NCBI RefSeq assembly: GCF_028209625.1
Contig: NZ_JAQLDU010000009.1
Location: 45,881 to 109,880, forward strand
Direction of reading: 5' to 3'
Source: Collinsella aerofaciens
GTDB taxonomy: Bacteria; Actinomycetota; Coriobacteriia; Coriobacteriales; Coriobacteriaceae
DNA: 64,000 nucleotides
Below the pieces are notes generated by a model. It had not been told where the DNA came from. It worked only from the letters and a program-made list of their open reading frames with translations, and did not search any database. Position 1 is the stretch's first letter, and every line of letters starts with the position of its first letter. Below, one piece after another: positions 1 through 8,594 of this stretch. The position numbers and the translations under genes are program-made.

Positions 1-1117
1 TGGCGATCATGTCCAGGCCAACGGAGCACACGCAGGTCATGGCCTCGAGCTTCTCGAGCGAAAGCGCGCCGGCCTCGACGGCGGCGATCATGCCGGCGTC
101 CTCGGACACGGGGATAAAAGCACCCGAGAGACCGCCCACGCTGGAGCTAGCCATGACGCCGCCCTTCTTGACGGCATCGTTGAGCATGGCGAGCGCGCAG
201 GTCGTGCCGGGACCACCGCAGGTGCCCACGCCGATGATCTCGAGGATGCGAGCGACGGAGTCGCCGATGGCGGGCGTGGGAGCCAGCGACAGGTCGACAA
301 TGCCCTTCTCGACACCCAGGCGATGGGCGGCCTCGCGGCTCATGAGCTCGCCGGCACGGGTGATCTTAAAGGCGGTCTGCTTAATCTTCTCGGCGACTTC
401 CATCATCGATGCAGAGTCGGGCAGCGTCTCCAGGGCTGCGGCCATAACGCCGGGGCCCGAGACGCCTACGTTGATGACGGCGTCGGCCTCGCCACCGCCG
501 TGGACGGCGCCCGCCATAAACGGGGAGTCCTCGACCATGTTAGCAAAGCAGACAAACTTGGAAGCGCCGACGGAATCCTGGTCGGCCGTGAGTTTAGCGG
601 CATCGATGATGGTCTGGGCGGCCATAAGCACGGCGTCCATGTTGATGCCGGCACGCAGGCTGGCGACGTTGACGCTGGAGCAGACACGGCTCGTGGTGGC
701 GAGCGCCTGGGGGATGGACTGGATGACGCGGCGGTCGGCGTCGCCGATGCCCTTCTGGACGAGTGCGGAGAAGCCGCCCAGGTAATCGATGCCGAGCGTC
801 TCGGCCGCGCGGTCGAGGGCATGCGCGATGGGGGTGAGGTCCTCATCCTTGCAGCACGCGGCGATCTGCGCCACCGGGGTGACGGAAACGCGCTTGTTGA
901 CAATGGGGATACCGTACTCGCGCTCGAGGTTCTCGGCGGTCTCGACCAGATGCTCAGCCGTGTGCGTCACATGGTCGTAGATCTTCGTGCACATGCGGTC
1001 GAGGTTCTCGTCACCGCAACCCATGAGCGAAACACCCATGGTGATGGTCCTGATGTCGAGGTTCTGTTCCTCAACCATGCCGCGGGTTTCCGCGATTTCT
1101 GCGGGCGTGATCGCCAT
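1..1117 (-). CDS. PFL family protein (UPF0210/DUF711), C-terminus outside window
   Basis: The minus-strand frame starting at ATG 1117 is open to the window edge (372 residues visible; family members are about 450, so roughly 80 C-terminal residues are missing). It begins [20 protein letters not shown] and contains the family's glycine-rich stretches [14 protein letters not shown] and [22 protein letters not shown]. The family is related in fold to glycyl-radical (PFL-like) proteins but has no proven reaction that I know of. It lies downstream of, and on the same strand as, metH, separated by a 13-bp-stem hairpin, so it may have its own promoter or be read through from the methionine operon. 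Confidence 0.85.
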   Translation of the reverse strand, partial: MAITPAEIAETRGMVEEQNLDIRTITMGVSLMGCGDENLDRMCTKIYDHVTHTAEHLVETAENLEREYGIPIVNKRVSVTPVAQIAACCKDEDLTPIAHALDRAAETLGIDYLGGFSALVQKGIGDADRRVIQSIPQALATTSRVCSSVNVASLRAGINMDAVLMAAQTIIDAAKLTADQDSVGASKFVCFANMVEDSPFMAGAVHGGGEADAVINVGVSGPGVMAAALETLPDSASMMEVAEKIKQTAFKITRAGELMSREAAHRLGVEKGIVDLSLAPTPAIGDSVARILEIIGVGTCGGPGTTCALAMLNDAVKKGGVMASSSVGGLSGAFIPVSEDAGMIAAVEAGALSLEKLEAMTCVCSVGLDMIA

Positions 1118-1162
1118 CCTTGCGCTCCTATCTGCCAAAACGAGCATAGTCTTATCTATTCT

Positions 1163-1204
1163 AACGTGCCGCACGTGCCAAGTGGCGCGTGCGGCACGTT
1201 TTGG
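1163..1204. terminator. Strong hairpin between metH and the PFL-family gene
   Basis: AACGTGCCGCACG (1163-1175) pairs perfectly with CGTGCGGCACGTT (1188-1200). A short T run (TTTT) follows on the plus strand only; on the minus strand, the direction of both neighbours, the hairpin is followed by AGAATAG. It may be a weak or factor-assisted terminator for metH, or an mRNA-stabilising 3' stem. Confidence 0.45.
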
Positions 1205-1225
1205 TGCTCGGTTGTTTCCGTTGTG

Positions 1226-3784
1226 TTACTTCCCAAAGACCTCTTCGGCGATACGAGCGCTCTCGGCGGCGTCCTTGGCGTAGTAGTCCGCGCCGATTTG
1301 CTTGGCGTATTCGGGGGTGAGCACGGCGCCGCCCACGATGATCTTGACGCCCGGAACCTCGGCATGGAGCAACTTGATGGTCTCTTCCATGGCGACGACC
1401 GTGGTGGTCATAAGCGCCGAGAGGCCGACGAGCTTGATGTCACGCTCCTGCACGGTCTTGAGCACCTCTTGCGGGTCGACATCGCGGCCTAGGTCAAAGA
1501 CGGTGTAGCCGTAGTTGTCGAGCAGCATCTTGACGATGTTCTTGCCGATATCGTGGATGTCGCCCTTGACGGTGGCCACGCAGATCTTGCCCTTGTCGGC
1601 GATCTCGCCGGCGGGCATCAGGCGCTTGATGGTGTCGAAGCCCACGCGTGCGGCTTCGGCCGAGGCCATGAGTTGCGGCAAGAAGAACTTGCCCTGGTCA
1701 AAGAGGACGCCCACCTCGTCGAGAGCGGGGATAAAGTGGTTGTTGATAAGGTCCATGGCGTCGTGGTCTGCCAGCAGACGCTCGGTCTCGGCAGCGATCT
1801 CGCCTTTGCGGCCCGAGACGACCATGCGACGAATCGGGTCGTCGTTGCCGTCGGTGCCGGCGGTGCCGGCAGCGGGCACGGTGTCGGTCGATGCGGCCTG
1901 AGCTGCTGCCGGGTTGGCGGCGATCTTATACGGATCGGTCCAGCCGGCATAGCGCTCGATGTATCCGGTCGAGCCCTCGTCCTCAACGCTCAGGACGCGA
2001 TAGCTGTAGACGGTGTCCATAAAGCGCTTGGAGCCCGGGTTCATGATGGGGGCATCGAGGCCCGCGCCAAAGGCGGCGGCCAAAAAGACCGAGCCCAGCA
2101 GCGGGCGGGCAGGCAGACCAAAGCTGATGTTCGACACGCCGAGCGCGCATTTGACGCCCAGGCGCTCCTTGCACAGGGACATGGCGCGCAGGATCTGCTC
2201 GGCCTGGCGTTGATTGGTCGAGGCGGTCATGACCAGGCAGTCGATGAGGATACGGTCCGGGCCGATGCCGTAGCGGGCAGCCTCGGCCACGATGCGCTCG
2301 GCGATGGCAAAGCGGGCCTCGGCGGTATCGGGGATGCCGCCTTCGTCGAGCGTAAGGCCGACAACGTTGGTGCCGTAGTGGGCGACCAGCGGGAAGATCT
2401 CGTCCATGATCTGCTGCTTGCCGTTGACCGAGTTGATGATGGGCTTGCCGGCGTAGCGACGTACGGCGGCCTCGACGGCGGCGGGGTCGGTGGAGTCGAT
2501 CTGCAGCGGCAGCAGCGTGGAGCCTTGGAGCTGCTCGGTGGCCTGTTGGATAATCTTGACCTCGTCGATCTCGGGCAGGCCCACGTTGACGTCCAGGATG
2601 TCGGCGCCCTGCTCCTGCTGGCTGATGCCCTGGCTCACGACGTAGTCCAGGTCGCCGTCGCGCAGGGCTTGCTGCAGGCGCTTTTTGCCGGTGGGATTGA
2701 TGCGCTCGCCGATGACGGCGATCTTGTGACCGTCACAGGGAAGGTCCACGACCGTCTGGGCGCTCGTGACCGACATGCTGGGCTTGCGGTGGTGCGGGCT
2801 GGGCGTGTGGTTATCGATAAGCGTGCGCAAGGCGGCCATGTGCGCCGGCGTGGTGCCGCAGCAGCCGCCCACGACGCTTACGCCGTCCTCAATCATACCG
2901 GCGACGGCCACGGCGTACTCGGGCGCCTGGATATCAAAGACGGTGTTGCCGTCGTCGTCCACGTGGGGCAGTCCTGCGTTGGCCTGCACTATAACGGGCT
3001 TGTCCGTAACGGTGAGCATGCGAGCGGCGAGTCCTCGGAGCTCGGCCGGTCCCTGGCTGCAGTTGATGCCCAAAACGTCGGCGCCGATGGCATCGAGCGT
3101 GATGGCGGCAACCTCGGGACTCGTGCCCAGGAAGGTGCGACCGTCTTCCTCAAAGGTCATGGTGGCAAAGACGGGCAGGTCGGAGTTCTCGCGGCAGGCG
3201 AGGACGGCCGCCTTGATCTCGGCAAGGTCGGTCATGGTCTCGATAATAAAGAGGTCCACGCCCGCATCGACGCCGGCGCGCACTTCCTCGGCAAAGAGGT
3301 CGTAGGCCTCGTCGAAGCTGAGGGTGCCCAGGGGGCGAAGCAGCGCACCGATGGGGCCGATGTCGCCGGCGACGTAATGGGCACCGGCCGCGCGGGCGCA
3401 AGAGACCGCGGCGGCAAAGACATCTGCCACGGTGGCGGCGCCATCGAGCTTGTGCGCGTTGGCGCCAAAGGTGTTGGCGGTGATCACGTCACAGCCTGCC
3501 TCGACATATTGACGTTGGATATCGGTGATGACCTGGGGCTCCTCAAAGTTGAGCAGCTCGGGCAGGGCGCCCGCCTTCATGCCAGCGGCCTGCAACATGG
3601 TGCCCATGCCGCCGTCAAACAGCAGGTGCCCGGTGCCCTTGATGGCGGCGCGCAGACGATCGTCCTTAATGCGAAGGTCGTCGATCGTGCGCGTCTTGTA
3701 CACAGCGCCGTTGCAGCGCGCAGTATTGACAGGTGCCGCCAGTGCAGTACCGTCAGAATCATGAGTGATAAGCGGAGTAGACAT
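1226..3784 (-). CDS. metH: Cobalamin-dependent methionine synthase, core without activation domain
   Basis: Transfers the methyl group of 5-methyltetrahydrofolate to homocysteine via B12. Domain order over 852 residues: homocysteine-binding barrel (about 40-330, with zinc cysteines in GINCSQGP and GGCCGTTP), pterin-binding barrel (about 350-620, IGERINPTGKK and DILDVNVGLPE), cobalamin cap (LMASAEAARVGF) and B12-binding Rossmann domain with the histidine-ligand motif GDIHDIGKNIV near residue 745. It stops after the B12 domain. The reactivation domain found at the C-terminus of long MetH proteins is encoded instead by the gene immediately upstream, 9 bp away. Last gene of a metF - activation protein - metH operon. 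Confidence 0.95.
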   Translation of the reverse strand: MSTPLITHDSDGTALAAPVNTARCNGAVYKTRTIDDLRIKDDRLRAAIKGTGHLLFDGGMGTMLQAAGMKAGALPELLNFEEPQVITDIQRQYVEAGCDVITANTFGANAHKLDGAATVADVFAAAVSCARAAGAHYVAGDIGPIGALLRPLGTLSFDEAYDLFAEEVRAGVDAGVDLFIIETMTDLAEIKAAVLACRENSDLPVFATMTFEEDGRTFLGTSPEVAAITLDAIGADVLGINCSQGPAELRGLAARMLTVTDKPVIVQANAGLPHVDDDGNTVFDIQAPEYAVAVAGMIEDGVSVVGGCCGTTPAHMAALRTLIDNHTPSPHHRKPSMSVTSAQTVVDLPCDGHKIAVIGERINPTGKKRLQQALRDGDLDYVVSQGISQQEQGADILDVNVGLPEIDEVKIIQQATEQLQGSTLLPLQIDSTDPAAVEAAVRRYAGKPIINSVNGKQQIMDEIFPLVAHYGTNVVGLTLDEGGIPDTAEARFAIAERIVAEAARYGIGPDRILIDCLVMTASTNQRQAEQILRAMSLCKERLGVKCALGVSNISFGLPARPLLGSVFLAAAFGAGLDAPIMNPGSKRFMDTVYSYRVLSVEDEGSTGYIERYAGWTDPYKIAANPAAAQAASTDTVPAAGTAGTDGNDDPIRRMVVSGRKGEIAAETERLLADHDAMDLINNHFIPALDEVGVLFDQGKFFLPQLMASAEAARVGFDTIKRLMPAGEIADKGKICVATVKGDIHDIGKNIVKMLLDNYGYTVFDLGRDVDPQEVLKTVQERDIKLVGLSALMTTTVVAMEETIKLLHAEVPGVKIIVGGAVLTPEYAKQIGADYYAKDAAESARIAEEVFGK

Positions 3785-3793
3785 CGATGGCTC

Positions 3794-4582
3794 CTAATGG
3801 CTGGAATAGCAGGTGGTGTGGGCGGCGTGGAAGCGGCAGTGCTCACGCATGCGGCAGATATTGCAGGTGGGGCGGCTCTGGGCGTCGTGGACCTCGCCGT
3901 CAAACAGACCGATCACCGCGGTCACGCTCTTGGTGGGCATGAGCAGGCTGGTGGGGGTAACGGTAAGCCCGATGAGCCGTGTGGCGTTGAGCGCAGCCAC
4001 GATTGAGCGCTGGGCCGAGAGCGGGCAGTCGCCATAGCCGGGACTAAAGCGCCAGTTACCGGCGAGCCCGTGTGCAGCGGCCGCAGCCTTGACCTGCTGG
4101 TCCATCTGCTCGACGGCGGCTTCTACATAGGCAGAGCATGCGGCGTCGAGCACGGCTCCCTCCAGGGGCTGCTGGGCTCCCGTGGTACGCAGGCGGCGCT
4201 CGGCGTCCATGCCGAGGGTGCATGCCATGAGCGCGGCAAAGCGGGCGTCTTTGAGATGTCGATAGATGTCGCGACCGCGCAGCTCAACGTTGGTGCCAAC
4301 CAGACGGATGCAAGGCTCTCCCTGCTCGTCCACGCCCGTGGCATCGACGGTAAACACGCGCCGCACGCCGCGGGGCTCAATGTCCAGCTCAAGGCGCTCG
4401 ACCACAAGCTCAATACGTCGTGACAGCTCGGGCTCAATCTGCTGGCCGCCGTAACCCAGATACCGCAGCATCTCGGCACGGTCGACACGGGGATGGTGCG
4501 CAGCATCGACACGGTAAAGCGCCGGCGACGCAAGGTCGGCCGGCACTTCGACAGCGGTTGTATCGATGTGCGGTTTTTCCAT
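3794..4582 (-). CDS. Free-standing MetH activation-domain protein
   Basis: 262 residues starting MEKPHIDTTAVEVP. The C-terminal half carries the signature of the AdoMet-binding MetH reactivation domain in its stand-alone form: FSPGYGDCPLSAQ, then LIGLTVTPTSLLMPTKSVTAVIG. The family uses AdoMet and an electron donor to remethylate oxidised cob(II)alamin on MetH. The tail has a small cysteine cluster, TCNICRMREHC, which could bind a metal or cluster. The ATG at 4582 overlaps the metF stop (TAATG), which implies translational coupling. A longer upstream reading (to 4891) overlaps metF and is not supported by a ribosome-binding site. Confidence 0.9.
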   Translation of the reverse strand: MEKPHIDTTAVEVPADLASPALYRVDAAHHPRVDRAEMLRYLGYGGQQIEPELSRRIELVVERLELDIEPRGVRRVFTVDATGVDEQGEPCIRLVGTNVELRGRDIYRHLKDARFAALMACTLGMDAERRLRTTGAQQPLEGAVLDAACSAYVEAAVEQMDQQVKAAAAAHGLAGNWRFSPGYGDCPLSAQRSIVAALNATRLIGLTVTPTSLLMPTKSVTAVIGLFDGEVHDAQSRPTCNICRMREHCRFHAAHTTCYSSH

Positions 4583-5454
4583 TACCCCAGGCGCTCCATA
4601 ATGGTCGCGGCGATCGCAGGACGATTCATAGTGTACAGGTGCAGACCGGCGGCACCGTGCTCCTTGAGGTCGCAAAGCTGACGGGCGGCATAATCTACAC
4701 CGGCTGCCTGCAGGCTCTCGGGGTCGTTCTCGTACTTGGCGAGAATCTTGATGACGGGGGAGGGCAGTGACGCGCCGCACATAAAGACCATGCGGCTGAT
4801 CTGCGACTTGCCCATAAACGGCATGATGCCCGCGGTAATGGGCACGGTGATGCCGGCCTTGTCGGCAAGCTCGCGAAAACGATAGAAGCACTCGTTATCA
4901 AAAAAGAGCTGCGTCACAAAGAAGCTCGCGCCGGCGTCCTGTTTTTGCTTGAGGTGTTCGACCGAGAGGTTGAGATCCTCGCAGGCAATGTGGCCCTCGG
5001 GGTAGGCTGCGGCACCCACGCAAAAGCCGGCGTCGACGAGCTCGGGGATGAGGTCGCGGGCGTAGGCGTAGTCGGAGGCGGGCTTGTCGTCCTCGGTCGC
5101 GCCGGCAGGGAGATCGCCACGCAGGGCCAGGATGTTTTCCACGCCGGCGGTGCGGTACTCATCGATCTTGGCGGCGATATCGGCGTGGGTACGGCCCACA
5201 CAGGTGAGGTGCGCCACCGAGGGCGTATCGAATTCGCTCGTAATCATATGCGCGATGGGGGCGGTGGTGGCGCCGTTGCCCGAGCCGCCAGCCGAGCAGG
5301 TGACCGAGACAAAGCTCGGCGAAAGCTTGCACAGATTGCCTGCCACTTCGCGAGCCGTGTCGAGGGTAAGCTCGCCCTTGGGCGGGAACATCTCAAACGA
5401 AACGGGTGCAGTGCCCTGGGAAGCTGCCTGCTTAAAAACCTCGTCGACGCGCAT
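4582..5454 (-). CDS. metF: Methylenetetrahydrofolate reductase
   Basis: 290-residue flavoprotein that makes 5-methyl-THF, the methyl donor for MetH downstream. Family landmarks are SFEMFPPKGE near the N-terminus, VTCSAGGSGNG, HLTCVGRT, NILALRGD and FFVTQLFFDNECFYRF. The start at 5454 (MRVDEVFKQAASQ) is chosen because AAAGGAGC lies just upstream; the in-frame extension to 5520 has no such site. First gene of the operon and translationally coupled to the activation-domain gene. It is divergent from glutamine synthetase across a 426-bp gap full of inverted repeats. Confidence 0.95.
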   Translation of the reverse strand: MRVDEVFKQAASQGTAPVSFEMFPPKGELTLDTAREVAGNLCKLSPSFVSVTCSAGGSGNGATTAPIAHMITSEFDTPSVAHLTCVGRTHADIAAKIDEYRTAGVENILALRGDLPAGATEDDKPASDYAYARDLIPELVDAGFCVGAAAYPEGHIACEDLNLSVEHLKQKQDAGASFFVTQLFFDNECFYRFRELADKAGITVPITAGIMPFMGKSQISRMVFMCGASLPSPVIKILAKYENDPESLQAAGVDYAARQLCDLKEHGAAGLHLYTMNRPAIAATIMERLG

Positions 5455-5618
5455 ATCGTGCTCCTTTAGATACGTAATAGTGTGATGTGTTGTAAGGATT
5501 CTACAGCACCACTGTGTCACGGTGGAGTTTCACTCGCTATTTGAGGATACTAATCAAAGATGCCTTGCTATCGGCTTTATCTATAACAGAGCGGCTAATC
5601 TAGGCACGGACTATAAAG

Positions 5619-5670
5619 ACTGGTATCTGATGCGAAATACCAGTCAATTTAGCCCCGTCCTAAATTGACT
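5619..5670. repeat. Two overlapping perfect inverted repeats between metF and glnN
   Basis: ACTGGTAT (5619-5626) pairs with ATACCAGT (5637-5644), and AGTCAATTTAG (5642-5652) pairs with CTAAATTGACT (5660-5670). The two share AGT at 5642-5644, so the full hairpins compete. No gene is in this stretch. It could be a divergent-promoter operator or a hairpin insertion remnant. Confidence 0.6.
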
Positions 5671-5880
5671 ACCCTTAAACCATGCGGGGAGGTCTGCAAT
5701 TTATACAGTTCATTGGCTGTTAAGGGTGGCAATACTGCCGCGATGCGGTAACCTCATTGATTGGTTTCGCGACAGCAACACAACGGTAATGTCGCGGAAA
5801 CACGGCGAGCCTAAGCTATGACTCGTTCGTTAGTAATCAACACCGCTTCTCACGCGGTGCCGATACGAAGGGAGTTCCGT
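5671..5880 (+). promoter_or_regulatory. Structured 5' leader of type III glutamine synthetase
   Basis: There is no credible gene between 5671 and the coding start at 5881, but pairing is dense. ACCCTTAA (5670-5677) can pair with TTAAGGGT (5720-5727) around a 42-nt inner segment. GGCAATACTGCC (5728-5739) is a small hairpin. TTTCGCGACA (5765-5774) pairs with TGTCGCGGAAA (5790-5800), and CACCGC with GCGGTG lies near 5841-5859. This arrangement suggests an mRNA leader with regulatory structure. I do not recognise it as a known riboswitch class, and the promoter is not obvious. Confidence 0.4.
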
Positions 5881-7968
<2,088 letters not shown>

Positions 7969-7997
7969 AGCGTAACTGACATATCGTCACGGTATTG

Positions 7998-8036
7998 AGC
8001 CGGGGTCCGCATCGCGCGGGGCCCGGCTATTTGTTT
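7998..8036 (+). terminator. Rho-independent terminator of glnN
   Basis: AGCCGGGGTCCGC (7998-8010) pairs with GCGGGGCCCGGCT (8016-8028), followed by ATTTGTTT. It lies 30 bp after the glnN stop. Confidence 0.8.
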
Positions 8037-8084
8037 GCGAAGGACGCTTTGGATCCCGCTTTGCAACTGATTCGCCCACGCAAT

Positions 8085-8319
8085 AAGGGGTCGTGGGCAA
8101 AAAACGTCAAATATGAGTACTGTCACAAGCCCTGTAGCATTATCTTTTTGCAAAATATGCAGTGTTACGCAACATATGTCCAAGTACTTAGCTGATAAAT
8201 GCCTGCAATTCCTCCGCCGTAGGACGCCTTGTGTCCAAATCGCCTTCTGATGGCATGAAATCGCTGTTACTAAATTGGTAACAGTACTCATATTTGCTAT
8301 TTTTTGTCCACGGGCCCTT
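8085..8319. mobile_element. MITE-like element with 39-bp imperfect terminal inverted repeats
   Basis: The left end, 8085-8123, and the right end, 8281-8319, are imperfect reverse complements. The best-conserved block is CAAATATGAGTACTGT against ACAGTACTCATATTTG, continued outward through runs of A/T and GTGGGC/GTCCAC. The 157-bp interior has no reading frame. An inner hairpin (GTTAC...GGTAAC near 8266-8282) abuts the right arm. The size and non-coding nature suggest a non-autonomous inverted-repeat element. I could not see a clear target-site duplication. Confidence 0.55.
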
Positions 8320-8341
8320 GGATGACAGTGTGATTTTATGC

Positions 8342-8367
8342 CTTCGGGGTTCGAATCCCGGCGTATG
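8342..8367 (+). other. Orphan tRNA T-arm-like sequence
   Basis: CGGGGTTCGAATCCCGG (8345-8361) has the form of a tRNA T stem-loop and is followed by an acceptor-like GTATGGG. No matching acceptor 5' strand, D arm or anticodon arm is found upstream, where the MITE-like element ends at 8319. It is probably a tRNA remnant; it is not a functional tRNA. Confidence 0.3.
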
Positions 8368-8373
8368 GGTAGC

Positions 8374-8404
8374 AAAAAGCCCGCTACCGAATTGGTAACG
8401 GGCT
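8374..8404 (-). terminator. Terminator of tRNA-Glu
   Basis: On the minus strand, downstream of the tRNA, AGCCCGTTACC pairs with GGTAGCGGGCT (one mismatch) and is followed by five Ts. Confidence 0.75.
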
Positions 8405-8416
8405 TCTCAGATTCTG

Positions 8417-8493
8417 TGGTGCCCCCAGCGGGATTCGAACCCGCGATATCCACCTTGAAAGGGTGGCGTCCTTGGCCGCTAGACGATGGGGAC
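8417..8493 (-). tRNA. tRNA-Glu (anticodon TTC)
   Basis: Read on the minus strand it starts GTCCCCATCGTCTAGCGG and ends with acceptor TGGGGGC, discriminator A and an encoded CCA (8417-8419). The anticodon stem CCACC/GGTGG encloses the loop CTTTCAA, giving anticodon TTC. The T arm is GCGGGTTCGAATCCCGC. All four arms fold. Confidence 0.97.
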
Positions 8494-8553
8494 AGCGGGA
8501 AAGAGTATAGCAGACTTTTTTGCCGGCGCGTATATCGTTGGCAAACTGGAAAA

Positions 8554-8586
8554 CCACCACAAAGGTATCTGTCCCCTTTGTGGTGG
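8554..8586. repeat. Short palindromic repeat, CCACCACAAAGG variant
   Basis: CCACCACAAAGG (8554-8565) pairs with CCTTTGTGGTGG (8575-8586) around TATCTGTCC. It sits 9 bp past the 3' end of murT-gatD and resembles the ATGTGACAAAG palindromes at 52660, 58629 and 62093 in having a CAAAGG...CCTTTG stem with a GACAG-type centre. Confidence 0.6.
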
Positions 8587-8594
8587 TTGGGGCG

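Noticed and set aside
1553..4006. 817-codon open frame on the plus strand opposite metH
   Set aside because: Mirror of the GC-rich metH gene: the protein is Gly/Ala/Val/Asp-rich with no family motif, while the minus strand encodes an intact MetH.
5671..5880. glnN leader as the known glutamine riboswitch
   Set aside because: The consensus three-way junction of that class is not recognisable, and the class is known from cyanobacteria; the leader is reported only as unassigned structure.
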